A DNA stretch of 64,000 nucleotides from Caballeronia sp. NK8 (GTDB taxonomy: Bacteria; Pseudomonadota; Gammaproteobacteria; Burkholderiales; Burkholderiaceae): the NCBI RefSeq assembly GCF_018408855.1, contig NZ_AP024325.1, positions 186,001-250,000 of the forward strand, given 5' to 3'. Position numbers and translations under genes: made by a program. The notes under the pieces are model-generated. The model was given only the letters and a program-made list of their open reading frames with translations, had not been told where the DNA came from and ran no database searches. Of the stretch, positions 16,125 to 24,790 are shown in pieces (position 1 is the first letter of the stretch; the number at the start of each line of letters is the position of its first letter).

Positions 16125-17669
16125 ATGCACGACATGAAAGTGGAAACCGAAGCGCACGCGCGTACGGCCACGCACGCCGAAGCGCCGCTATTGCGCATGC
16201 AGGGCATCGTCAAGAGCTTTCCCGGCGTGAAGGCGCTGCGCGGCGTGAGTCTCGACCTGCGCGCGGGTCATGTGATGGCGATCGTCGGCGAGAACGGCGC
16301 GGGCAAGTCGTCACTCGTGAAGGTGCTGTCGGGCGCGTATGAACCCGACGAAGGCACCATCGAGATCGACGGCATGCCGCTCGCGCGCGGCACCCATGCA
16401 GCGATCGATGCGGGCGTCGCCGTCATCTATCAGGAGCTGTCGCTCATCAACGACATGACGGTCGCGGAGAACCTGTTCCTCGGCCGCATGCCTGCGCGCC
16501 AGGGCTTCGTGCGCATGCGCGAGGCCAACACGATGGCGCGCGAAGCGCTGGCACGCGTCGGCCTGGACAACGTGCCGCCGTGGATGCGGCTCGGCGATCT
16601 GCCGTTGAACCAGCGGCAACTCGTCGAAGTGGCGAAGGGGATCGCGCGCGATGCGCGCATCCTCGTGATGGACGAGCCGACCGCCGCGCTGCAAAGCCAC
16701 GATATCGCCAATCTGTATGCGGTGGTGCGGCGGCTGCGCGCGGAAGGCATGGGCATCATCTTCATCTCGCATCATCTGGAAGAGGTGTTCGAGCTTGCCG
16801 ATTCCGCCGTCGTGATGCGCGATGGCGCGACCGTCGGCGCGCGTCCGATGGCCGAATGGACCGAAGCCGATCTCGTGCAGGCGATGGTCGCGCGCAACCT
16901 CGAATCGTTCTATCCGTGGGAACCGCGCGAGTATGGTCACGTCGTGCTCGAAGTGCGCAGTCTTGCGAGTGCGCCGCTGTTGCGCAACGCGAGCTTTTCG
17001 GTGCGCGCGGGCGAGATCGTCGGGATTGCGGGCATCGCGGGCGCGGGTCGCACGGAGTTGCTGAAGACTATCTTTGGCGCGCTGCCCGTGACGGGCGGCG
17101 AGATCCTCGTGCGCGGCAGGAAGGTCAGCAATCATTCGCCGACGCAAGGCGTGCGTCACGGGCTCGTCTATACGTCCGAGGACCGCAAGCTCGAAGGGCT
17201 CGTGCTGGAGGCGAACATCGAGGAGAACATCGCGCTGTCTAGCCTGAAGGCGCTCGCGAGCGGCGGTTTCGTGAGCCGCGCGAAGAAGCGCAAACTTGCG
17301 CAGGAAGCGAGCGCGCGCTTCGGCGTGCGTGCTTCGTCGGTGTTGCAGATGACAGGCACGCTTTCGGGCGGCAATCAGCAGAAGGTGATTCTGGGCCGCG
17401 CGACGGCGACGAGTCCTGTGGTCATCATGCTCGATGAACCGACGCGCGGCATCGACGTGGGCGCGAAGTCCGAGATCTACGCGCACATGGTGACGATGGC
17501 GCGCGCGGGCGCGGCGGTCGTCATGGTGAGTTCGGAGTTGCCGGAGTTGCTCGGCATGTCGGATCGCGTGCTGGTGATGTATCGCGGCAGCATCGTGACC
17601 GAGATTGCGCGCGACAAGGCGAATTCGGAAACGGTCATTCAGTGGGCAACGACAGGAGCAGGCGCATGA
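16125..17669 (+). CDS. Sugar ABC transporter ATP-binding protein (RbsA-like, two NBDs)
   Basis: A 514-residue protein with two fused nucleotide-binding domains, as in ribose-type importers. Domain 1 (about 20-255) has Walker A GENGAGKSS, a signature region LNQRQLVEVAKG and Walker B ILVMDEPTAAL. Domain 2 (about 265-505) has the usual degenerate Walker A (GIAGAGRTE) but a good signature LSGGNQQK and DEPTRGID. It powers uptake through the permease, whose start it overlaps by 4 bases (ATGA). The ATG at 16125 or 16134 is the start; neither has a clear ribosome-binding site, so the first few residues are uncertain. It belongs to the deoxyribose/methylthioribose operon. Confidence 0.93.
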   Translation: MHDMKVETEAHARTATHAEAPLLRMQGIVKSFPGVKALRGVSLDLRAGHVMAIVGENGAGKSSLVKVLSGAYEPDEGTIEIDGMPLARGTHAAIDAGVAVIYQELSLINDMTVAENLFLGRMPARQGFVRMREANTMAREALARVGLDNVPPWMRLGDLPLNQRQLVEVAKGIARDARILVMDEPTAALQSHDIANLYAVVRRLRAEGMGIIFISHHLEEVFELADSAVVMRDGATVGARPMAEWTEADLVQAMVARNLESFYPWEPREYGHVVLEVRSLASAPLLRNASFSVRAGEIVGIAGIAGAGRTELLKTIFGALPVTGGEILVRGRKVSNHSPTQGVRHGLVYTSEDRKLEGLVLEANIEENIALSSLKALASGGFVSRAKKRKLAQEASARFGVRASSVLQMTGTLSGGNQQKVILGRATATSPVVIMLDEPTRGIDVGAKSEIYAHMVTMARAGAAVVMVSSELPELLGMSDRVLVMYRGSIVTEIARDKANSETVIQWATTGAGA

Positions 17670-18667
17670 CCTCCACGGCAGCCAATCGTTCGGATACGGA
17701 GGCGCTGTCGCGCCGTGTGATCCGTCAGTTGAGGAGCGGCATCGGGCCGTTGTTCGCGGCGCTCGTCATCATCTGTATTGCATTGTCGATCGCCTCGCCC
17801 GAGTTTCTTACGACGAGCACGCTCACCAACATCATGGTGCAGGTGTCCGTGGTGGGAATCGCGGCGGTGGGCGGCACGTTCGTCATCATCACATCGGGGA
17901 TCGACTTGTCGGTTGGATCGCTCGTGGCGCTGAGCGGCATGGTCGCCGCGACTGTGATGGCGGGGTCGAGTCCCGGCGCGGTTGGTTTGGGCGTGACGGG
18001 GTTATGCGTGGCGCTCGCAGTCGGCGCGGTTGCGGGCGCGCTCAACGGGTTCGTGGTGTCGTGGTTGAGGCTCGTGCCTTTCATCGTCACGCTGGCGGCG
18101 ATGGCCATGGCGCGAGGCCTCACGCTCGCCATTTCCGATGGCCGTACCAAGTTCGATTTTCCCAACGCGTTCACATTTTTCGGTGCGAAGACTGTTGCGG
18201 GTTTGCCTATGCCGATGATCGTGATGCTCGTGGTTTTCGTCGTCGGGCACGTGTTGCTGCGCAAGACGACGTTTGGGCATCAGGTGTTCGCCGTTGGCGG
18301 GAACCAGGAGGCGGCGCGGTTGGCGGGGATTCCGGTTCGGCGCGTCGTGTTTTTTACCTACATGCTGGCGGGGGTGACAGCGGCGATCGCTGGCATTGTG
18401 CTTGCCGGGCGGTTGAATTCGGCTTTGCCTTCGGCGGCTAATGGGCTCGAGTTGCAGGTTATCGCGGCTATTGTGATCGGGGGGACTTCGCTTGCTGGCG
18501 GGCGAGGGTCGATTGTTGGCACCTTCATCGGGGTCGTGCTCATCGGGGTGATCAATGTCGGGCTTTCGTTGCTCGGCGTGAATCCGTTCTGGACGCAGTT
18601 CATTCAAGGTGGGGTTATTTTTGCTGCCGTTTTGCTTGATGCGCTCAGTCAGCGCAAGAAGGTTTGA
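17666..18667 (+). CDS. Sugar ABC transporter permease (RbsC-like)
   Basis: A 333-residue polytopic membrane protein of the ribose-type permease family with 8-10 hydrophobic helices. It has the conserved TSGIDLSVGSLVALSGM segment and the cytoplasmic coupling region GHQVFAVGGNQEAARLAGI. The ATG at 17666 follows ACAGGAGCAGGCGC and overlaps the ATPase stop, so the two are translationally coupled. It is the last gene of the operon, and the palindromic repeat copy 2 begins 27 bases downstream. It moves the sugar bound by the lipoprotein across the inner membrane. Confidence 0.93.
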   Translation: MTSTAANRSDTEALSRRVIRQLRSGIGPLFAALVIICIALSIASPEFLTTSTLTNIMVQVSVVGIAAVGGTFVIITSGIDLSVGSLVALSGMVAATVMAGSSPGAVGLGVTGLCVALAVGAVAGALNGFVVSWLRLVPFIVTLAAMAMARGLTLAISDGRTKFDFPNAFTFFGAKTVAGLPMPMIVMLVVFVVGHVLLRKTTFGHQVFAVGGNQEAARLAGIPVRRVVFFTYMLAGVTAAIAGIVLAGRLNSALPSAANGLELQVIAAIVIGGTSLAGGRGSIVGTFIGVVLIGVINVGLSLLGVNPFWTQFIQGGVIFAAVLLDALSQRKKV

Positions 18668-18693
18668 GGTTTCTTTCGCCGGATCCCGTATTG

Positions 18694-19299
18694 GTGTCGG
18701 TTTATTGGCGTTGCCCCTGTGCGGGGCGGCAGTCACTTTCTTTGCTGCTGCAAAGAAAGTAACCAAAGAAAGCAGCTCGAGACGCCCGCGGTCATACGCA
18801 ATTTGGGTGTTCTTCTCGTCGATCGTGGCCTCTGTAGCGAGTGCCCTCGTAGGCCTGACCGGGCTTGGACCGCGCACGGTCTGCCGAGCGAGGACTTTTA
18901 AGGCGCTGGTTCAGCACGAAAGAGTTCCGGCACAGCGCTACGCGCTGCCGTTCGGTGTGCAAGGGAAACCGACGAAAAAAAAGGGAAACGTAGAAGTACT
19001 CGCAGACCCGATGCACCCGTCGGCCGCGCAGCGGGCCGGAGCTATTTGGTGCTGAACCAGCCACGTTTGCGGCGCGATGTGTCAGACCGTGCGCGGTCCA
19101 AGCCCCAGATGGCCTCTGAGGGCACTCGCTACTGCTGTGCCAAGACCGATCGCCTGTGCCGGGGCCGGCGTGAAGTACTTCGGATGGGGAAAGCTGCTTT
19201 CTTTGGTTACTTTCTTTGCAGCAGCAAAGAAAGTGACCCCCGCCCCGGGGAGGGGCAATGCTAATAGACCGACACGAACACAGGCCATCCATAGAAGCC
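18694..19299. repeat. Long imperfect palindromic intergenic repeat, copy 2
   Basis: Same element as at 622-1226, filling the gap between the permease and dhaK. The left arm (about 18694-18780) and right arm (about 19190-19276) are inverted copies with the CTTTCTTTGCTGCTGCAAAG core. The inner region is again palindromic, with GCTGGTTCAGCAC at 18903-18915 mirrored near 19053. Its right flank extends to 19299 and matches, inverted, the left flank of copy 1. The centre differs from copy 1 by short substitutions and insertions. It could separate the transcription of the two flanking operons. Confidence 0.85.
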
Positions 19300-19331
19300 A
19301 AATTCAACCAAACTCACGGAGACAATCAGAC

Positions 19332-20342
19332 ATGAAAAAGATCATCAACCACCCGGAAGCATTCGTCGACGAGATCATCGAATCCTTGCTGCTTGCGCAT
19401 CCGCACTGGATCAAGTCAGCAACAGCAGACCACCGCGCATTAGTCCGCGCCGACGCACCAAACGCGGACCGAGTAGGCATCGTCACCGGCGGCGGTTCGG
19501 GCCACATGCCGGGCTTCCTCGGCTACGTAGGCGAGGGCCTGTGCAGTGGCGTAGCGGTAGGCAACGTCTTCTCTTCTCCCTCATCGGAGCAGATCTTCGA
19601 AGCGACGAAAGCCGTGAACGGCGGCGCAGGCGTGCTCTACGTCTACGGCAACTACGGCGGCGACGTACTCAACTTCGACCTCGCCGCCGACCTCGCTGAA
19701 GCCGAAGGCATCGACATCAAAACCGTGGTGCTCACGGACGACGTAGCCTCCGCGCCCAAGGAACGCGCCGCCGACCGTCGCGGCGTCGCCGGCATGGTGT
19801 TCGCATTCAAATGCGCGGGCGCCGCCGCCGAACGCGGCGATTCACTCGATGAAGTCGCACGCATCTGCGCCAAGGCGAACTCCAACTGCCGCACGATGGG
19901 CGTCGGCCTGTCACCGACCATCCTCCCCGCCGCAGGCAAGCCCACCTTCACGCTGCCCGACGGCGAGATGGAAATCGGCATCGGCATTCACGGTGAACCG
20001 GGCACGCATCGCGGCAAGCTGGAATCCGCCGATGCCATCGCCGAACGTCTCACGGGACAGATCGTCGGCGATCTCGCGGCGCCCAAAGGTTCGCGCGTCG
20101 CGCTGCTCGTGAACGGCCTCGGCGCGACGCCGCTCGAGGAACTCTATCTGTTGTATCGGCGCTCGGCGAAACTCATCGCCGATGAAGGGCTTAAGGTCGC
20201 GCGCTCGTATGTCGGTGAATATGTGACGAGCCTGGAGATGGCCGGCGCATCGATCACCGTGATGCTGCTCGACGACGAACTCGATGCGCTGCTCGACGCG
20301 CCCGCGCATTCGCCGTTCTTCCGCGACGGCACCCCATCCTGA
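19332..20342 (+). CDS. dhaK: Dihydroxyacetone kinase, substrate-binding subunit DhaK
   Basis: A 336-residue DhaK. The substrate site is clear: GGGSGHMPGFLGYVG near residues 55-69, and His220 in IGIHGEPGT, which forms the covalent hemiaminal with dihydroxyacetone. The rest of the DhaK fold (VYGNYGGDVLNFDLA, LLVNGLGATPLEELY) is complete. With DhaL it phosphorylates dihydroxyacetone or a related ketose such as a tetrulose to the phosphate. The ATG follows a GGAGA 11 bases upstream. The DhaL gene starts 12 bases after the stop. No dhaM is present, so the phosphate donor (ATP or a distant PTS protein) is open. Confidence 0.94.
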   Translation: MKKIINHPEAFVDEIIESLLLAHPHWIKSATADHRALVRADAPNADRVGIVTGGGSGHMPGFLGYVGEGLCSGVAVGNVFSSPSSEQIFEATKAVNGGAGVLYVYGNYGGDVLNFDLAADLAEAEGIDIKTVVLTDDVASAPKERAADRRGVAGMVFAFKCAGAAAERGDSLDEVARICAKANSNCRTMGVGLSPTILPAAGKPTFTLPDGEMEIGIGIHGEPGTHRGKLESADAIAERLTGQIVGDLAAPKGSRVALLVNGLGATPLEELYLLYRRSAKLIADEGLKVARSYVGEYVTSLEMAGASITVMLLDDELDALLDAPAHSPFFRDGTPS

Positions 20343-20354
20343 AAGGAGCGTGCG

Positions 20355-20981
20355 ATGAGTGTGACGAGCAAGGAACTGCGGGACATCCTCACGCGCGCGC
20401 TGAGCGCGCTTCCCGCACACGCCGATGAACTGCGCGACCTCGATGCGGCCCTCGGCGACGGCGATCTCGGCATCACGGTGCAGGCAGGCTCGGCCGCAGT
20501 CGTGAAGGCGTTGAGCGCGCTGCCCGAAGAGGCCACGCTGAACGAAGTCATGCTGGCCGCGGCCAAGGCGTTCTCGACGGCGAATCCGTCCACGTTCGCG
20601 GCGCTCGTCGGCGGCGGCCTGCTCGCGGCGGCGAAAACGGTCAACGGCAAGGACGCGATCGGGCATGAGGAAGCGCTCGCGATCGGGCAGGCGGTGGCGA
20701 CGCGCATCATCGAACGCGGCAAGAGTCAGGTCGGCGACAAGACCGTGCTCGACGCACTCGTGCCGAGTCTCGACATACTGGCCGCGTCGCAAGGCAGCGC
20801 AACCGACAGGCTCGACGCGATGATCGCGAAAGCGCGCGAGCAGGTCAGCGCGACGGCCGCGATGCAATCGAAGAAAGGCCGCGCCGCGTGGGTGCAGGAA
20901 CGCAGCATCGGGCACGCGGACCCCGGCGCGACCGCTTACGTCAGGTTTCTCGAAGCGTTGAGAAATGCGCTGACGGCATGA
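20355..20981 (+). CDS. dhaL: Dihydroxyacetone kinase, nucleotide-binding subunit DhaL
   Basis: A 208-residue all-helical DhaL. The Mg-nucleotide aspartates are in LRDLDAALGDGDLGITVQAG (about 27-46), followed by FAALVGGGLLAAA and DKTVLDALVPSLDIL, the usual DhaL motifs. Near the end comes KGRAAWVQERSIGHADPGA, the lid segment. A clear AAAGGAGCG precedes the ATG. It pairs with DhaK. A bidirectional terminator overlaps its stop. The operon dhaKL lies just downstream of the sugar operon that should release DHAP, so the two may feed the same triose pool; shared regulation is not shown. Confidence 0.93.
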   Translation: MSVTSKELRDILTRALSALPAHADELRDLDAALGDGDLGITVQAGSAAVVKALSALPEEATLNEVMLAAAKAFSTANPSTFAALVGGGLLAAAKTVNGKDAIGHEEALAIGQAVATRIIERGKSQVGDKTVLDALVPSLDILAASQGSATDRLDAMIAKAREQVSATAAMQSKKGRAAWVQERSIGHADPGATAYVRFLEALRNALTA

Positions 20982-21010
20982 ATGCCGCCCGATTCATGCG
21001 CGCTTTTTTT
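20976..21010. terminator. Terminator between convergent dhaL and the MFS gene
   Basis: GCATGAAT pairs with ATTCATGC and is followed by GCGC and seven T residues on the plus strand. The dhaL stop lies inside the left arm. Confidence 0.7.
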
Positions 21011-22466
21011 GCGGGACGACGTCGCGCTCGCGTCTTCCCGAACGAACGACCTTGAGCTTCTTGCGCGCGAGGGCGAGCGCCTCCGCCTTCGTGGCGACGC
21101 ACGGTCCTGAGCCCAGCAACGGCTGGCGCGCGGTTTCGCGCAACGCGAGCACGGACACCACGCCTATCGCCGATGCCGCCATCAGATAGTATGCGGGCAT
21201 CATCAGATTGCCGGTCGCATCGACGAGCCAGGCGGTCACGAGCGGCGTCGTGCCGCCGAACAGCGACACCGAAACGTTGAAGCCGATGGCGAGCGCGCTG
21301 TAACGTATGCGCGTCGGGAAGAGCGCGGGCAGCGCCGAAGGCATGACGCCGGTGAACGTCGAAAGCAGTGCGCCGAGAATCAGCAAGCCGAGGAACACCG
21401 GCAGCAGCGCGCCCGTTCGCACCAGCAGCAGCGCCGGAATGGACAGCGCGAAAAGGCCGATGCAGCCGGCCATCATCACCGGCTTGCGGCCGATCAGGTC
21501 GGAGAGATGGCCCGCGAAGAGCGTCATCGGGATCATCAGCACCATCACGAGCAGCACGAGAAAGAGGCCGTGCGTTTCATCGAAATGCAGCGTCGCCGAG
21601 AGGAAGCTCGGCAGGTACGACAGCGCCATGTAGTCGGTGACGTTGAATATCAGCACGAGCCCGACGCATTGCATCATCGGCTTGAATTGCTGCGAGAGCA
21701 GTGCTTTGAACGATTGCTTCGGACGAGAACGTTCATGCGCCTCGCGCGTCTCGGCTTCCTTCCTGAAGGCCGGGGTTTCTTCGAGCTTCACGCGAATATA
21801 CAGCCCAACGAGTCCGAGCGGCCCCGCGATCATGAACGGCACGCGCCATCCCCATGAAAGCAGCGCGTCGTGCGAGAGCGTCGCGGTCAGCAATGCGACC
21901 GTGCCCGCGCCGAGTATGTAGCCGACGAGCGTGCCGACTTCGAGAAAGCTGCCGTAGAAGCCGCGCCGCGCATCGGTCGAAAACTCGGCGATGAACGTGG
22001 CCGCGCCGCCGTACTCGCCGCCCGTGGAGAAGCCCTGCACGAGCCGCGCGACGAGCAGCAGCACGGGCGCGAGAATGCCGACCGAGCCATAACTGGGAAT
22101 CAGGCCGATACAGAAGGTGCCGACGGACATCATGATCATCGTCATCGCGAGCACGCGCTGGCGGCCGATCCTGTCGCCGAGCGGACCGAAGACCATGCCG
22201 CCGATCGGCCGCACGAGGAACGCGGCGGCGAACGTGCCGAAGGTCGCGATCAATTGCGCGGATGGACTGCTCGACGGAAAGAACACCTTTCCGAGCACGA
22301 CGGCAATGTAGCTATACACGCCGAAGTCGAACCATTCCATGGCGTTGCCGAGCGCCATCGCGCCGACGGCGCGTTTCAGCAGGGCATGATCGACGACGGT
22401 GATATCGCCCGCCGTGAGATGGGGCGACGATTCGATGCGGGCGTTGCGCTCGTGCGAGAAGCTCAA
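20994..22466 (-). CDS. MFS metabolite:H+ symporter, ProP-like osmolyte transporter
   Basis: About 490 residues with 12 membrane helices, closely resembling ProP of E. coli along its length: GNAMEWFDFGVYSYIAVVLG, GPLGDRIGRQ between helices 2 and 3, RLVQGFSTGGEYGGA, FLEVGTLVGYILGAG, GWRVPFMIAGPLG and TGVMPSALPALFPTRIRYSA. It should take up proline, betaine or a similar osmolyte with protons. It lacks the C-terminal coiled coil of E. coli ProP and ends in a basic tail. The TTG at 22466 is chosen because AGGAG lies 8 bases before it; ATG at 22511 and GTG at 22475 are alternatives. It is convergent with dhaL and probably a separate unit. Confidence 0.85.
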   Translation of the reverse strand: MSFSHERNARIESSPHLTAGDITVVDHALLKRAVGAMALGNAMEWFDFGVYSYIAVVLGKVFFPSSSPSAQLIATFGTFAAAFLVRPIGGMVFGPLGDRIGRQRVLAMTMIMMSVGTFCIGLIPSYGSVGILAPVLLLVARLVQGFSTGGEYGGAATFIAEFSTDARRGFYGSFLEVGTLVGYILGAGTVALLTATLSHDALLSWGWRVPFMIAGPLGLVGLYIRVKLEETPAFRKEAETREAHERSRPKQSFKALLSQQFKPMMQCVGLVLIFNVTDYMALSYLPSFLSATLHFDETHGLFLVLLVMVLMIPMTLFAGHLSDLIGRKPVMMAGCIGLFALSIPALLLVRTGALLPVFLGLLILGALLSTFTGVMPSALPALFPTRIRYSALAIGFNVSVSLFGGTTPLVTAWLVDATGNLMMPAYYLMAASAIGVVSVLALRETARQPLLGSGPCVATKAEALALARKKLKVVRSGRRERDVVPQKKRA

Positions 22467-22815
22467 TTGTCTCACTCCTGATTTGCCGATGAGGCGCGCG
22501 GCCCTCGGCATGATGGTTCGATAGAGTGTGCGGATCGAGCGGCGCGCGTGCCTTCGCTCACGCGTCCGGAAATCGGCAGAAAACGACACCCGCACAGTCG
22601 TGCTGTCGGATTGCGTCGCACATGGCGTGGCGAAAGCGTTGGCGCTATCCCGACATGCGGGCGCTTTCGGAGTGACCGTGCGTCACGCCGAAACCCTCTG
22701 CCTGCAAGGCTCTCAGCGAATCGGAACCATTCCTGGCACAGGCCGTGCACTTGTCGGCGCGGGCGCCTTGCTTCGGCACCCGCCTCTTTTTATCGACATG
22801 TTCACGGGGATCGCC

Positions 22816-23097
22816 ATGCAAGCGAAGACCATTGCTGTTCTTTTGGCCGCGAGCGCGGCGTTCTCAGCCGTTCACGCGTTCGCCGACGATTGCGCCACGG
22901 CGGGCATGCATTGCCGTGGCGCGGTCGCGCCGGTATCGCACGACACGCGCGCCGTTCATGCGATGAGCGCGAAGCCTGTCACACACGCCATGCCTGACGT
23001 GGCGACCAGCGCGGTCGGCGGCGCCGATACGTACAGGATGCAGGCGGGCAAGCGCGAACAGCGCGACAGCATCGATGCGTGGTATCGCGGAGGCTGA
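22816..23097 (+). CDS. Small exported protein of unknown function
   Basis: A 93-residue protein starting with a typical signal peptide (MQAKTIAVLLAASAAFSAVH, cleavage probably after HAFA near residue 24). The mature part is small, hydrophilic and rich in Ala, His, Met and Arg, with two cysteines close together (DDCATAGMHC) that may form a disulfide. The ATG at 22816 has GGGGA 8 bases upstream; an earlier ATG at 22798 is less likely. I do not recognise the family. Its stop abuts the end of the convergent peptide-binding protein gene, and the MFS gene is divergent. It is presumably periplasmic. Confidence 0.6.
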   Translation: MQAKTIAVLLAASAAFSAVHAFADDCATAGMHCRGAVAPVSHDTRAVHAMSAKPVTHAMPDVATSAVGGADTYRMQAGKREQRDSIDAWYRGG

Positions 23098-24705
23098 TCA
23101 GTCGAACGTGATGCCGTCGAAACGATGCCCGCCGAGCGGGCTGATCAGATAGCCGTGCACGCGCTTCGAGATCGGCTGAAAGATATTGGCGTGCGCGAGC
23201 GGCGTGTACGGCACCTGATCCTTGAACACCACTTGCGCCTCTTCGTAGAGCTTCGTGCGCGCGTTCTGATCGGTGACGAGGCGCGCCTTCGCGAGCAGAT
23301 CGTCGAACTGCCGGTTGCACCACTTCGCCATGTTGCTGCCGTGCACCGCATCGCAGCCGAGCGTCGTGCCGAGCCAGTTGTCCGGATCGCCGTTGTCGCC
23401 GAGCCAGCCGTAGAGAATCGCGTCGTGCTCGCCGTTGGTCTTCGCGCGCTTGTTGTACTCGGCCCATTCGTACGTGACGATGTTCGCCTTCACGCCGATC
23501 TTCGCCCAGTCCGACTGAATCAGTTGCGCCATCAGACGCGCGTTCGGGTTATAGCCGCGCTGCACGGGCATGGCCCATAGCGTGATCGTGAAGCCGTCCG
23601 GAAAGCCCGCGTCCTTCAGCAGCGCCTTCGCCTTCGCGGGATCGTGCGGCGCGTCCTTCAATGCCTTGTTATACGACCATTGCGAAGGCGGCATCGGGTT
23701 GGTCGCGACGGTAGCCGCGCCTTCGTAGACCGTCCTGATGATCGCCTGCTTGTCGATCGCCATGTCGAGCGCGCGGCGCACGTTCACGTTATCGAGCGGC
23801 TTGTGCGTCGTGTTGTAGCCCACGTATGCGACGTTGAAGCCCACGCCCGACAGCACCGTGAGCTTCGGGTCCTGCTTCGACGCCGCGATGTCGGCGGGGC
23901 GCGGAAATGAGGTCACCTGGCATTCGCCGCCCGAGAGTTTTTGCTGACGCACGGCGGCATCGGGCGTGATCGAGAAGATGAGCTTGTCGATATGCACGTC
24001 CTTGCGGTTCCAGTAAGTCGGGTTCGCGTCGTAGCGGATCGTCGCATCCTTCTGGTAGTCGCGGAATACGAACGCGCCCGTGCCCACAGGCTTCTGATTG
24101 AAGTCTTCCGGCTTGCCCTGCTTGAGCAGCTGCGCCGCATATTCCGCCGAGACAATCGACGCGAACTCCATCGCGATGTTGCGCACGAACACGACATCGG
24201 CAGTCTTCAGCGTGAAGCGTACGGTGTAATCGTCGAGCTTGTCGACGGATGCGATGTTCTTGTCGTAGCCGAGATCGGTCAGATACGGAAAGCTGACCGG
24301 ATGCGCCTTCTGAAACGGCTCGTTCGGATCGATCATGCGTTTGAACGTGAACACGACGTCGTCCGCGTTGAAGTCGCGCGTGGGCTTGAACCACGTCGTC
24401 GACTGGAACTTCACGCCGCGTCGAAGATGGAATGTGAAGGTCTTCGCGTCCGGCGACTCGTCCCATTTCTCCGCGAGACCCGGCACGAGATCGAGCGTGC
24501 CGCGCTTGAATTCGACCAACTGGTCATAGACGACGTGAGCGCCCGCGTCGAAGTCCGTGCTGGTGGTGTATTGCGCGGAATCGAAGCCGGCGGGACTGCC
24601 TTCGGAGCAGAACACGAGCGTCTTGCTCGCGGCCGATGCGGCCTGTGAGGTCAATGCGAATGCAGCAAAGAGGGAGACGGCGAGGAGTCGGTGCGTCGAA
24701 GCCAT
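23098..24705 (-). CDS. Peptide ABC transporter substrate-binding protein (DppA-like)
   Basis: A 535-residue family 5 extracellular solute-binding protein. A signal peptide (MASTHRLLAVSLFAAFALTS, cleaved after QAASAA) is followed by the DppA-type start KTLVFCSEGSPAGFDSAQYT and VYDQLVEFKRGT, then RRGVKFQSTTWF and the long ligand-binding lobes. The closest general type is the dipeptide/haem-binding DppA. No permease or ATPase gene is adjacent, so it serves a transporter encoded elsewhere. It lies 85 bases downstream of the 2-aminobenzoate-CoA ligase on the same strand, without an obvious terminator. Read-through from that operon is possible but its function looks separate. Confidence 0.9.
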   Translation of the reverse strand: MASTHRLLAVSLFAAFALTSQAASAASKTLVFCSEGSPAGFDSAQYTTSTDFDAGAHVVYDQLVEFKRGTLDLVPGLAEKWDESPDAKTFTFHLRRGVKFQSTTWFKPTRDFNADDVVFTFKRMIDPNEPFQKAHPVSFPYLTDLGYDKNIASVDKLDDYTVRFTLKTADVVFVRNIAMEFASIVSAEYAAQLLKQGKPEDFNQKPVGTGAFVFRDYQKDATIRYDANPTYWNRKDVHIDKLIFSITPDAAVRQQKLSGGECQVTSFPRPADIAASKQDPKLTVLSGVGFNVAYVGYNTTHKPLDNVNVRRALDMAIDKQAIIRTVYEGAATVATNPMPPSQWSYNKALKDAPHDPAKAKALLKDAGFPDGFTITLWAMPVQRGYNPNARLMAQLIQSDWAKIGVKANIVTYEWAEYNKRAKTNGEHDAILYGWLGDNGDPDNWLGTTLGCDAVHGSNMAKWCNRQFDDLLAKARLVTDQNARTKLYEEAQVVFKDQVPYTPLAHANIFQPISKRVHGYLISPLGGHRFDGITFD

Positions 24706-24790
24706 TTTTCTTGTTTGCTCGGAAGAGTGGGCAAGCCGCCTCGCGGCGGGCGTGAGCCATACTCTACCAAGCAAACGTTTTGCGAGCTTG

